This document shows, in pieces, positions 39,001 through 50,531 of a DNA stretch of 64,000 nt; the first letter of the stretch is position 1, and every line of letters starts with the position of its first letter. The translations under genes and the position numbers were made by a program. The notes below the pieces were generated by a model. That model was given only the letters and a program-made list of their open reading frames with translations. It was not told the origin of the DNA and did not search any database. This DNA comes from Petasospora fabianii (lineage: Eukaryota > Ascomycota > Saccharomycetes > Phaffomycetales > Wickerhamomycetaceae), in NCBI GenBank assembly GCA_022641835.1, contig CP048724.1:332371-396370 (forward strand). The letters run 5' to 3'.

Positions 39001-39895
39001 CTTGTTCCACATCCTCGTCAATGGACTCGACCTCCTCTTGTTCTTCTGCTTCAGAACCAGACTCTAATGATCCCATATCACTGTCATCTTCGCTTGACTC
39101 AAAATCTCTCTCGTCCTCAACCTCGTCCTTCTTCTTATTCTTAGACTTTTTCAGATCCTCCTGCTCAACCTTAGCTCTCCAGGTGTACTTCTTCTTTGGA
39201 GCCCTCTTGATCTTGGTAGCGTTGGCAAAGCCGAATCCCGAGGCCATACCACCTATAGCAGGTCTCATATCGATGAATCCTGAACCTCCTGAGGGACCAA
39301 AGGAGCCAAACTTGTCTTCATTGTCCTCATCACCATCAGAAGCTGATCCACTTTCGTCATCTTCCATATCCTGATCCCAATCACGGACCTCACGTTTCTC
39401 GTAAAGGATCTCGTTGGTCTTATCGGATGCTCTTCCTTGCTTCTCTAACGACAGGGCCTCAGCAAACTCTTCCTTCCTTGTCTGCTTACCGGTACCAAGC
39501 AATCTTGATGACTTCAAGAGTGATGTGTCGAAGGAGGACTGGTTGAGTTTCTCAATGAGGACTTTCTTCTCCTCCCTCTTGAGTTGATGATCAATGTACT
39601 TTTCAAGTCTCTTCTTCTTCTGTCTCGACATCTTGGTCTCCTTTTCCGGCTTTAGCTGTTCTTCGAGCTTTCGCTTTTTGGCCTCACGTTCCTCAGCAGT
39701 CATTGGTTGGAGGATCTCGGCATTTGGATCCTGTTCCTTGTGCTGCTCTGGCTGGGGTTCTGGTTGTGTCTCTGTCTCTGTACCGTCTTCAAGATGACGG
39801 TAGAACTGCTTCTGACGCGCCTTCTTGAGCTTCTCCTGCTTGGCCAGCATGCCTGCACGGGCCTTCTCATTGAATCTGGGTCTGTATTTACCCAT
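36083..39895 (-). CDS. ECM16: DEAH-box RNA helicase Ecm16/Dhr1 (SSU processome)
   Basis: A 1270-aa helicase (S. cerevisiae 1267 aa) that releases U3 snoRNA from pre-18S rRNA in the nucleolus. The N-terminus MGKYRPRFNEKARAGMLAK is diagnostic, and the first 400 residues are highly charged. The helicase motifs are GETGSGKT (I), TQPRRVAA (Ia), DEAH (II), SAT (III), TNVAETSLTIPG (V) and QRAGRAGRTGPG (VI), followed by the winged-helix, ratchet and OB regions. ATG 39895 is used; the longer frame starts at TTG. A PAC-like GATGAG with an A/T tract lies upstream (39949-39974), as often seen at ribosome-biogenesis genes. Divergent from SAS2, 201 bp apart. Confidence 0.96.
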   Translation of the reverse strand: MGKYRPRFNEKARAGMLAKQEKLKKARQKQFYRHLEDGTETETQPEPQPEQHKEQDPNAEILQPMTAEEREAKKRKLEEQLKPEKETKMSRQKKKRLEKYIDHQLKREEKKVLIEKLNQSSFDTSLLKSSRLLGTGKQTRKEEFAEALSLEKQGRASDKTNEILYEKREVRDWDQDMEDDESGSASDGDEDNEDKFGSFGPSGGSGFIDMRPAIGGMASGFGFANATKIKRAPKKKYTWRAKVEQEDLKKSKNKKKDEVEDERDFESSEDDSDMGSLESGSEAEEQEEVESIDEDVEQEDDNNASEDEESPSQVESEDESEEELLDTGKFTHTARADDFKQWADEQIRKLEGREKADGVDLPNYDPSKYERVVRPEDLEDDLKEEYIPIDENSKRKAFFVTVNRPDEIQETRMQLPVFGEEHRIMEAIHHNDTVIICGETGSGKTTQVPQFLYEAGYGSPESPENPGMIGITQPRRVAAVSMANRVSNELGDHGDKVSYQIRFDSTTKSNTRMKFMTDGVLLREMMTDFILEKYSSIIIDEAHERNINTDILIGMLSRVVRLRRKLSDENPAKYKRLKLIIMSATLRVSDFSENTTLFETPPPILEVQARQYPVSIHFNKRTVPNYIDEVFRKTCKIHQKLPPGGILIFMTGQNEITGLVKRLRNEFPFPEKKKKGIKSSHSLEDDEIADVRISAKHADTEAEDIDFSVKVNDDGEEIDDGDISDLDGDDEEEGFDETLEEGQTDRDPLYVLPLYSLLPTKEQMKVFNDPPKGSRLCIVATNVAETSLTIPGIRYVVDAGRSKERKYDMTTGVQSYEIDWVSKASANQRAGRAGRTGPGHCYRLYSSAVFERDFPQFSIPEILRMPIESVVLTMKSMGIHQVVNFPFPTPPERLQLHKAEKLLQVLGALTQENKITELGKNMSLFPMSPRFAKMLMLGNQRGCMPYVVAIVSALSVGDPFINENELGIAEVKKVVHDEEGEEVEQEPEDLRDVEAKRKLRSKYYSSRQMFGKLDKYSDVLRVLSVVCAFDWVKMEKQDDFLSGNFLRPKIMEEIKKLRKQVTYIVKSLTTKENVAANVTEKDLKVGLPKDEQVKLLKQVVAAGFVDHVAIRADLIDPDTKLTSKTDITNIPYVSVTPTKGDEDGDSPFVYIHPSSIMCTTGEVPPSYIVYESVTMGANNNPDSSTLPKRRMRSLCNITAVGLANVAKNSGMITYSKPLGPPYAPKLLTSTKRECYVVPRYGALIGNGGVGWDLKPLKVIQNRVNGKWVNE

Positions 39896-40096
39896 CTTGC
39901 CGTGTGTGATTCGTGAGTGGCGAGCCAAAGGACGTGTGGAGAGAGACCGAGATGAGCTTCACGGAATTTTTTTTGTAAAGAGGACGCGGGCACGTAACCG
40001 GTTTTTGGGGGAGAACGTATAACCCAAAACAATGGGACCCAGGCAATAATCCCGGTTCAACAGGTTCCCAGTTCAGCCATCTCTGCACGTCTTCCA

Positions 40097-41038
40097 ATGG
40101 ACCATAAGCTCGATGTGGAGGAGGGCAGCTATGGCCTCGTCGAGTCCCCGAACATCGCACGCGTACGCTTCGGGCCGTACGAGCTTAACACATGGTACGG
40201 CTCGGCCGTCTACTTCGCCAAAGACCACAAATCCATGGGCTTTCGATACTCCAATCAGGAGCCTGCCTCCAAGAAGAGACCGTCGGTTAACACGAACACC
40301 ACGTGGCTTGACAAGCTGTTTATCTGTGACCGCTGCTTCAAATACACCGAGCTGAAAGAGGAGTTTGATCAGCACATCCTCGCATGCCAACTAGTTGACA
40401 AGCAGACGGGCAAGATCGTCTACCAGGACGAGCCTCACACGATACGACGTGTTAGAGGAAGCACGCACAAGCTGTTCACACAAAACCTCTGTCTCTTCAC
40501 AAAACTTTTCCTCGATAACAAGTCTGTGTTCTTCACAGTAGACTACTTTGAGTTCTACATCATATACGACAACAAAACTAGCAAACCCATGGGTTTCTTC
40601 TCCAAGGAGCTTCTCTCACCAGATCGCAACAACCTCGCATGCATCCTCATCTTCCCTCCATATCAACGACGCCGGCTCGGTACCCTGCTGATTGCGTTTT
40701 CATACGAGCTCTCAAAGGCAGAAAGGCTCGTCTCTGGCCCTGAGAAGCCACTCTCACCATTTGGTCTTGTGGGATACCTCAGATATTGGAGCAACGTTGT
40801 CACACGAGAGCTTGTATTTGGGAATTTTAAGAAGTACACAACAGTCACACTTGAAGAACTCTCAAATTGGACGGGTATACGACCGGAAGACATCACCATG
40901 ACGCTTAAGTACATGAACGTGATAAAGACCAAGGACAATATACTATACATCGAAAGGGACAAACTACACAAGTGGGTGAAGGATAATAATGTCAACATGA
41001 GACCTCTATGTAAACGTGAATGTCTTTTGATTGATTAA
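40097..41038 (+). CDS. SAS2: MYST-family histone acetyltransferase Sas2
   Basis: A 313-aa MYST acetyltransferase (S. cerevisiae Sas2 is 338 aa), the catalytic subunit of the SAS complex that acetylates histone H4 K16 near silenced chromatin. The C2HC zinc finger is C-DR-C ... H-ILA-C (about residues 77-97). The acetyl-CoA loop is PPYQRRRLGTLLIAFSYELSK (about 193-213), and the catalytic Glu is in SGPEKPLSPFG. It is short, without a chromodomain, which distinguishes it from Esa1; it is also much shorter than Sas3. The gene is convergent with RAD5 across 100 bp containing an (AACA)n tract and poly(A). Confidence 0.92.
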   Translation: MDHKLDVEEGSYGLVESPNIARVRFGPYELNTWYGSAVYFAKDHKSMGFRYSNQEPASKKRPSVNTNTTWLDKLFICDRCFKYTELKEEFDQHILACQLVDKQTGKIVYQDEPHTIRRVRGSTHKLFTQNLCLFTKLFLDNKSVFFTVDYFEFYIIYDNKTSKPMGFFSKELLSPDRNNLACILIFPPYQRRRLGTLLIAFSYELSKAERLVSGPEKPLSPFGLVGYLRYWSNVVTRELVFGNFKKYTTVTLEELSNWTGIRPEDITMTLKYMNVIKTKDNILYIERDKLHKWVKDNNVNMRPLCKRECLLID

Positions 41039-41058
41039 TGACAATGCAAGGGAAATAT

Positions 41059-41097
41059 AACAAACAAACAAACAAACAAACAAATAAAAAAAAAAAA
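41059..41097. repeat. (AAAC)n microsatellite and poly(A)
   Basis: A tandem AAAC/CAAA tract of about six units and a 12-nt A run lie between the convergent SAS2 and RAD5 genes. Confidence 0.8.
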
Positions 41098-41137
41098 TGA
41101 TGCATAAAAACAGTACTATCATGATGTATGACACTCT

Positions 41138-44100
41138 TCAGTCAGCCTCGAACAACACCTGAATCTCCTCAACTCTTCTCTTTCTTCTCTCCTCCTCATC
41201 AGCCTCAACAGCTTCACCTATCGTTCTCTTCCTCTCCTGGATTCTCAACATCTTCTCCTCAATACTTCCCTCCATGATGAATCTCACTACCTTCACATTA
41301 GAAGACTGACCAATTCTGTGGATACGATCAATAGCCTGATCCTCGACACTTGGCGACCACCATGGATCACACATAAACGCCCTTGAGGCCTCAGTCAAGT
41401 TCAAACCAACACCACCTGCCTTCAGCGATAGTAATAACACTGTAATGGAGTCACGCTGAGCCTTAAACTCCTTCAAAATCGCACTCCTCTTCTCCAAACT
41501 CATACCACCATGGAACTTCAGCACAGTCACACCATGCTCCTTTGAGATTTCCCTCTCCATCACATCCAAGAACGTGGAAAACTGGGAGAACACAACAACT
41601 TTTTCATTCGGACTTGTATCTCTAATGATACGCAGATGTGAGAGCAGCGCGTTCAGTTTTGAAGATCTCAAGCTGTCATCGTATCTCTGAAGGCCAAACT
41701 TGTTATCAGTGTCAATAACGGCATCAATCTTCTTTGGCTGAAGAAGTCTTGAACTAGAGATCAGGGACCGACAATTTGGACAACGAGATTCATCACCGTG
41801 CATCTCACGATAGTTGCAGTATTCCAAGATACAAGACAAACAGAAAGCATGGCCACACTCTGTAAATGCAATATCATCAAACCCAATCCCCCGCGCCGTA
41901 CAAATGGAACACTCCAAGTTGTCAATGCTTTGATGCATCTCATTAATCTTGGCTTTGGCCATGTTCAGATCGTTCAATGAAAAAGAGTCATCATTCTTAC
42001 CAAGTAGTTCCTCTGGGATGTCCAACGGTGCCACAGTCTTTGAACTGATATCGTCATCCATTTCATCTCCGCCACCACGAATCAGATCCGTATGACAACA
42101 AACTTGTCTGAGTCGAAGAATGTGAACAAGAATCATTGTGTACTTCTTTAACAGATCTCCACGTTTAAGACCATCACGAACAGAATTCTCAGCACGTGCA
42201 AGGAACCAGCCATACAGGTTCTTCTCTCGAGGACTGAATTTGATCTTCTCAATCACCACTTCCTTAGGTGGTAGTTCAACCAGCGCTTTACCATTCTTCT
42301 TCATATTTTTCGTTCTTCTCAATAATACCGGCTCCAAAATGGCTTGCACAACATCAAGAGATTGTTTGTAGTCCTTCTTCTCAAAAGGCGTGGTGACGAA
42401 AGTGTTCCAGTATGAGATGTTGGACCATGGCTCAAGCTCCAGGAACTTAATGAGTGAGTACAAGTCATCAAGTCTGTTGATGATAGGTGTACCTGTTAGG
42501 ATCCACTTTCTTGAGCTCTTCAAGTCATAGATTGCCTTCGTAGTCTTGGCCATTCTGTTTCTAATGTTGTGGCCTTCATCGAGCACGATTCTAAAGAACT
42601 TGACAGAGTAGAGACCACTCTGTGGAACCTCATTACCAACATCATCCTTGACAAGTCTCGACCACTCTGCTTGCACAGTACCATATGTTGTAAAGACAAC
42701 CAATGGCGCATTTGCACGACACAGTTGGCTACGAAGATCGTTACCAGTCTCACCGCCATAGTAAACGAGGAAAGTGTTTTCGTCACCATTGGCCTTCTTG
42801 AACTCATCTTGCCATTGTTGAAGAAGAGACATTGGAAGAATGACAAGTGTCGTAGCGAATGCATATCTTTCATTGCGCGCCTGCTCTGCAGTGTAATCTT
42901 TATCGTAAGGGACAGAATGGAGAAGAGACAAGGTGGAGACGGTCTTACCAAGACCCATTTCGTCCGCAAGAATACCTCCTCTGCCAACACTCTTTAGGAC
43001 CGGCTTCTCGAGAGAGAACTCGCCAGAGTAAAGGTTACCATAGAAGTGCTTTTCCTCAAACTTTGGACGTCTTGTCTCGTCTCTCATCACAATCCATGAG
43101 CGATCCCTTGGCCATTTGAATTCTTTCCAAAGAGGATTAATCAACTCACCAGTGTCTTCCTTCTCCAGCTCTCTCTCTGATCTCATCATCCATGTCAAGC
43201 CCTGCTTCTGGTATGATCTCAATTGAAGCTTGAAAGACTCTTTAGTCTCAGTCTCTGGTAATGTTTCCAATATCTGTTCCGTTTGAGTTCTCCTGTAAAA
43301 TTCTTTGAGCTGGTTCAGATTCATCTGATCAACGGGTTGAGATTCAGGCTTGTCCTGGGAGCCAGCAGACGCAACATCGTCATCATCGTCATCAAGATCA
43401 ATAACTTCAACCTCGTCATTCTTTTCATCACCAGCAGGAGACTGGACCTGGAAGTCAAGCTTGTTGAAGAGCTTCAACATCGCTTCCTGTCGCTTTCTGA
43501 TGGCAATCTCACCAGCTGTTTCATGGGAGTTCTGATTGAATCCACCATTTCTCATCTGCTTCAAGTCATCGTTGAAATCATCACTCTTTTCACGGTTCTT
43601 CTCAAATATCTTGGATGTAAGATAGCAGTCAAGTTGAACGATGAAAGAGTCACCAGTGCTCAGCCTTCCATCACAGAGGACAACTGTAGTCTCGAAATCA
43701 CAGATGTCTTGATCGATGAGTGGGAATAATATGGTGGCAATGTCTTCCGGTAATCTTCCAATTTCTTTCTTCTTTGTTGGAATATGTGCGTCCTGGATCA
43801 ACTTGATGTATGAGGCAACGTGACCGCTTCTTCTTCGTTTGGATTCGGTAGATACAGCACTCTTGGATATCGTAAGAGGGGTTCCAAATGGAATAGCACT
43901 CATAGTTGGCCTTGTGGCCCATGCGACAACTTGTAGAGTTCCAATGAATCGTCTCCATTTGAACTGTTGTGGAGACTGTTGACGGTTCATACCAGCGTCG
44001 ATTCCTCGCTTCTTAGATGGTATCGGACTCGAAGAAAAGGTTGCTGGAGCTGATCTTACTCGTGTCGTTATATCTACCGATTTGGATTGTGGAATGCTGG

Positions 44101-44563
44101 ACTTTTGAAGTACCTCTGTTGCAACATCTCCTGTGGTTTGCGCCCATGGTCGTGATTTTGCAGGAGGGACATAGATATCAAATGCATCAGCACCGTCATA
44201 GTATGCATTCACAGCGGCAATAACGGAGTTTTCCTCATCCTTGAACCTATCAAAGAGGACTTTGCAACGAGAAGTGGGAATATCTGGGATGATTGCCTGG
44301 ATTTGAGACTCGAATAAGATATATCCATCTTCTTGCTCATCTTCACTCTCCGGCACAAACAACGATGAACCCTTGGGGACTATAGACGAGTGATTTTCAC
44401 TTGAATAAGACTGTTCTGGTGAATCAACAACCTCTGGACCACTAGGGAGGGGCTCATTGCTCTGCAGCCGTTCGATGAAATTTTTGTGATGAGCTACCAA
44501 AGATTCCGGAAAGTCGTCTTCATCCTCAGATTCCTTGAAGAACCTGCTGGTGTCTGAGGACAT
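41138..44563 (-). CDS. RAD5: DNA-damage tolerance helicase / ubiquitin ligase Rad5
   Basis: A 1141-aa SWI2/SNF2 ATPase with E3 ligase activity (S. cerevisiae Rad5 is 1169 aa). It promotes Ubc13-Mms2 polyubiquitination of PCNA and fork reversal. An HIRAN domain begins near RFIGTLQVVAWATRPT. The ATPase motif I is ILADEMGLGKT and motif II is DEGH. A C3HC4 RING is inserted (CSIC ... CGHAFCLSC ... CPNC), and the C-lobe ends DRIHRIGQ. ATG 44563 (MSSDTSRFFKESEDED) resembles the short acidic Rad5 N-terminus; the longer frame starts at GTG. An MCB box ACGCGT lies 142 bp upstream (44705-44710). Confidence 0.96.
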   Translation of the reverse strand: MSSDTSRFFKESEDEDDFPESLVAHHKNFIERLQSNEPLPSGPEVVDSPEQSYSSENHSSIVPKGSSLFVPESEDEQEDGYILFESQIQAIIPDIPTSRCKVLFDRFKDEENSVIAAVNAYYDGADAFDIYVPPAKSRPWAQTTGDVATEVLQKSSIPQSKSVDITTRVRSAPATFSSSPIPSKKRGIDAGMNRQQSPQQFKWRRFIGTLQVVAWATRPTMSAIPFGTPLTISKSAVSTESKRRRSGHVASYIKLIQDAHIPTKKKEIGRLPEDIATILFPLIDQDICDFETTVVLCDGRLSTGDSFIVQLDCYLTSKIFEKNREKSDDFNDDLKQMRNGGFNQNSHETAGEIAIRKRQEAMLKLFNKLDFQVQSPAGDEKNDEVEVIDLDDDDDDVASAGSQDKPESQPVDQMNLNQLKEFYRRTQTEQILETLPETETKESFKLQLRSYQKQGLTWMMRSERELEKEDTGELINPLWKEFKWPRDRSWIVMRDETRRPKFEEKHFYGNLYSGEFSLEKPVLKSVGRGGILADEMGLGKTVSTLSLLHSVPYDKDYTAEQARNERYAFATTLVILPMSLLQQWQDEFKKANGDENTFLVYYGGETGNDLRSQLCRANAPLVVFTTYGTVQAEWSRLVKDDVGNEVPQSGLYSVKFFRIVLDEGHNIRNRMAKTTKAIYDLKSSRKWILTGTPIINRLDDLYSLIKFLELEPWSNISYWNTFVTTPFEKKDYKQSLDVVQAILEPVLLRRTKNMKKNGKALVELPPKEVVIEKIKFSPREKNLYGWFLARAENSVRDGLKRGDLLKKYTMILVHILRLRQVCCHTDLIRGGGDEMDDDISSKTVAPLDIPEELLGKNDDSFSLNDLNMAKAKINEMHQSIDNLECSICTARGIGFDDIAFTECGHAFCLSCILEYCNYREMHGDESRCPNCRSLISSSRLLQPKKIDAVIDTDNKFGLQRYDDSLRSSKLNALLSHLRIIRDTSPNEKVVVFSQFSTFLDVMEREISKEHGVTVLKFHGGMSLEKRSAILKEFKAQRDSITVLLLSLKAGGVGLNLTEASRAFMCDPWWSPSVEDQAIDRIHRIGQSSNVKVVRFIMEGSIEEKMLRIQERKRTIGEAVEADEEERRKRRVEEIQVLFEAD

Positions 44564-44704
44564 GCTTAGGTCCGTAGAGTTTGCGTCCGATGTGGTAGCT
44601 GAAGCTGCGGGTGGCAACTGTGGGGTGTAAGTCTTTAGAGAAGTGGAGAGGCTTCCTGTACTTGAGAGACACAGTACATGGTACACTATACGCGAAGAGA
44701 CGCG

Positions 44705-44710
44705 ACGCGT
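44705..44710. promoter_or_regulatory. MCB box (ACGCGT) upstream of RAD5
   Basis: ACGCGT within GACGCGACGCGTAAC, about 140 bp before the RAD5 ATG. This is the MluI cell-cycle box bound by MBF at G1/S genes. Confidence 0.5.
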
Positions 44711-44912
44711 AACTTAGTATATAAGTAGGTGGCGAAACTCAGTGGCGCGAATATCGATATGCCTCTACCAGTGAGACAGTACAACTACAACTAAAACTAC
44801 AACTACATGATCTCGATATCAAAAGTACAATCAGTTACTAATTGCCTTAAACAAATAAGTGGACACCCCTCAATTAATTAGACCTCAAGCCAGGAGGACG
44901 GACACATCATCT

Positions 44913-47910
<2,998 letters not shown>

Positions 47911-48570
47911 TTAGAAGCCAACGAGGGAGCTGATCTGTCTAGCACCGACAGACGTAGCCATTCTGAGACCTTGTGTTCCGAATGGGAAATAACTGACAGT
48001 GTAGTATGCAATTGCCACAATCTCCACAATACTGGAGAACAGTGTAAGAATGGTGGATTTCATGAAGCCGGAGAAATAGATGGTGGCGACCACTGAACCA
48101 AAGAAGAACACTGTGAATGGGAGTCTCTGTTTGGATGTCAAATGGTTGAAATAGGCAACTGGACCTTGAAGAAGACCAAACGAAATGACAAATAAGAGAG
48201 AACCAAGAGACCACAAGAGACCAAATTTACGTGGCTTGATGGCCAGGACTGGGAATAGGAAGAAACACATAGTGAAACATAGTATACTTCCACCAAGACA
48301 AGCGATGAATCCCATTAGACGCTCAAATCTCGAGAGAGTGAACCACGAGGGCTCTTCTTGGGCAATGCTATTGGCATCCTGCTGTGTCATTGGGAGACGT
48401 TGATAAACATCGTTCGCCGTGCTATTTAACGTCTCTGCCCAGCCGCTGAAGAGGGTCTTTGCACTTTCATTGATGGCGCCAGCGCCTGTGGTGGCCGGGG
48501 CGGCAGTGTTGTGTGTAGAAGACCACCTATTCCATTGGTCTCTAAGCGTGGATGTGGACGTATCTTCCAT
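47911..48570 (-). CDS. SFT2: Golgi transport protein Sft2
   Basis: A 219-aa tetraspanning protein of the Sft2/Got1 group (S. cerevisiae Sft2 is 215 aa), acting in retrograde endosome-to-Golgi traffic with Sed5. A hydrophilic Ser/Thr-rich N-terminal half of about 85 residues precedes the family segment WFTLSRFERLMGFIACLGGS. Four closely spaced hydrophobic helices follow, with FGLLWSLGSLLFVISFGLLQGP and SFFPFG-like YTVSYFPFGTQGLR near the end. ATG 48570 is the first in frame. Divergent from RTG3 across about 600 bp. Confidence 0.93.
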   Translation of the reverse strand: MEDTSTSTLRDQWNRWSSTHNTAAPATTGAGAINESAKTLFSGWAETLNSTANDVYQRLPMTQQDANSIAQEEPSWFTLSRFERLMGFIACLGGSILCFTMCFFLFPVLAIKPRKFGLLWSLGSLLFVISFGLLQGPVAYFNHLTSKQRLPFTVFFFGSVVATIYFSGFMKSTILTLFSSIVEIVAIAYYTVSYFPFGTQGLRMATSVGARQISSLVGF

Positions 48571-49171
48571 TTTCTGTTATGTTCGACTTTGTTGAATGGG
48601 TTGTATGTTGTATGTTGTATGTTGTCTATGTTATGGATTCGTGTTTCCATTGATTTTTGGCGAAATAAGTTGTCTGCGCAATCTTCGAAACAATCCCCAA
48701 CTTTTCGCAACTTGGCTGGTGATTGGCGAAACCTTTGGCGCCGATCTCGCCTAAACAAGTAACTCCTTCCGTCTCTGACGTCAAATGACGCGAACCCTGT
48801 TGTAAAATTGCCCTGGTGGGTCTTCGCCAAAAAAATGCGAAAATCTGTGCTGCCCAATTTCCGGAGAAAGTCGCCAGCCTTACAAACAACGTTAATCACC
48901 TTCTATAAGACTCGCTGTCCCTTTGATTGTGAATTCGAATAATCCCAGCTTCTTGTCCAGATAGACAATCCCCCATTCCCTGTCTATCAATTGCAAGCTT
49001 AAACGCACACTTCTCACGACTGCGTTACACCCTTTTATCTCTGAAGTAATAGGTCCCCCCTCGTCTTCCTCTCTGTCTCGGTTCTCTCTGTTTCCCTCTC
49101 TCTTGCTCCACCTCCACCGCAGCGCATCGCATCCCACACTTCATTATAACGTATCGGTTTACGTAGACACC
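48571..49171. other. Divergent SFT2-RTG3 promoter region with TTTGGCGAA-like cluster
   Basis: About 600 bp. Three tandem TTGTATG units lie at 48601-48621 in the SFT2 leader. Four TTTGGCGAA-like sites are at 48656-48665, 48722-48731, 48734-48742 (TTTGGCGCC) and 48822-48831 (reverse). A perfect CRE TGACGTCA is at 48776-48783. No gene is supported here. Confidence 0.6.
48601..48621. repeat. Three TTGTATG tandem units
   Basis: Three 7-bp units in the 5' leader of SFT2, followed by related TTGTCTATG. Confidence 0.8.
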
Positions 49172-50368
49172 ATGACCGACGACTTTCTCAAGTTTGACGG
49201 TGATAAGTTTAACATTGACGACTTCCAATTCGATATCTCCTCGGCAATCCCGGAGAATGAACTGTTGGAGTTCAACTCCACAGCGTTCACGGGGCTTGAT
49301 AACCAGTTCAATAGTGTAAATGGAGAACACCATGATCAGCAGCAACAACAACAGCCACAACAGCTACAACAACAACAATTTGAACAGTTATCTGGCTCCC
49401 ACATTCAGCCAACTTCCATGAACCTCGACAACCTTGCGTTGTTGCGACAGAATAGTATATCCAATGTTGACCCACAAAATTCATTCCATAACAGTTACAT
49501 CTCCCCAATCAATTCCCCTTACACAACACAGTCCCATCTTTCCACATCGTTCCAACCACAAAGGAAAGATTCTATTTATGATACGCTTGAGAGTATGGCC
49601 AGTCCTCAGCAAAACAATGCTGACGCCCTCACGGCGCAATACTTCTCCCCGCCGCCAAACAGATCAATACCTCTCTCCACGTCCCGTAAATCATCACATT
49701 TAGGGCCTTCTTCAATTCAAACATTCAATACTTCACAATCCATGGCCAGTCCGCACTCTTTCAATGACGCGCTAAGTCCCTATTCTTCATTTAATGACTT
49801 CAAGTCTCCGAGAAGTATGGCGGCATCCCCCGCAGGTGTTGGGTCCTTGCCAAAGCAACAATTGTCTAAGGAGGAGAAGTTAAGAAGAAGAAGGGAGTTC
49901 CATAATCAGGTTGAAAGAAGAAGGAGAGATCTGATTAAGGAGAAGATTAAGGAACTTGGTCAAATTGTTCCTCCATCATTGCTCTACGTTGACTCGGATG
50001 GTAAGGAGGTTAAGGCTAGCAAGACTGTCATCATTAACAAGACAGTGGAGTATGTTGTTCATCTACACAAGGTAATGAAAGCACAGGAGGTTAGAAAACA
50101 GGCACTCATCCAGAAAATCGCAGAACTCGAACAACTTCCTGATGTGAACACCCCAAGAAGTCAAACAGGTGAAGAACCTGATATCAAGAGTGAGTCACAG
50201 AGTCAGCCGGATATGAGCGGAATTCCATCACACTCAAACTCAAACTCGTATGCTAATTCCCCAATGGACCAGATTAAGTTCGAAACTGAAGGTGCTGATA
50301 TCACATTCGATGTCAATGAGTTGTTGCAACAGCATTCTGCTGAAGGATGGGATTCCTTTACAACTTGA
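49172..50368 (+). CDS. RTG3: bHLH-zip transcription factor, Rtg3-like
   Basis: A 398-aa bHLH/leucine-zipper protein. The DNA-binding region KEEKLRRRREFHNQVERRRRD leads into a helix-loop-helix (about residues 230-310) with KELGQIVPPSLLY, almost identical to S. cerevisiae Rtg3. A helical zipper follows (RKQALIQKIAELEQL). The N-terminus is acidic and Gln-rich (QQQQQQPQQLQQQQ) with many SP sites, and the C-terminus is acidic. Rtg3 with Rtg1 activates retrograde (mitochondria-to-nucleus) and glutamate-synthesis genes; this is known for S. cerevisiae and may differ here. ATG 49172 (MTDDFLKFDGDKF) is chosen over a longer in-frame frame through the leader. Confidence 0.88.
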   Translation: MTDDFLKFDGDKFNIDDFQFDISSAIPENELLEFNSTAFTGLDNQFNSVNGEHHDQQQQQQPQQLQQQQFEQLSGSHIQPTSMNLDNLALLRQNSISNVDPQNSFHNSYISPINSPYTTQSHLSTSFQPQRKDSIYDTLESMASPQQNNADALTAQYFSPPPNRSIPLSTSRKSSHLGPSSIQTFNTSQSMASPHSFNDALSPYSSFNDFKSPRSMAASPAGVGSLPKQQLSKEEKLRRRREFHNQVERRRRDLIKEKIKELGQIVPPSLLYVDSDGKEVKASKTVIINKTVEYVVHLHKVMKAQEVRKQALIQKIAELEQLPDVNTPRSQTGEEPDIKSESQSQPDMSGIPSHSNSNSYANSPMDQIKFETEGADITFDVNELLQQHSAEGWDSFTT

Positions 50369-50531
50369 GCTTTCTAAGGGTCCATCTTATCCACCAACGA
50401 ATTTCCTGCCTTTGACCTTCAATGTGCTTGACCCTTTTACGACGCCTCTGTGATTAATGTACGTTAACGTTACAAATGAATGTACTCTATAACCTCGAAA
50501 GAAGTGCTAATAGATATTGTGGCTGTCCCCC

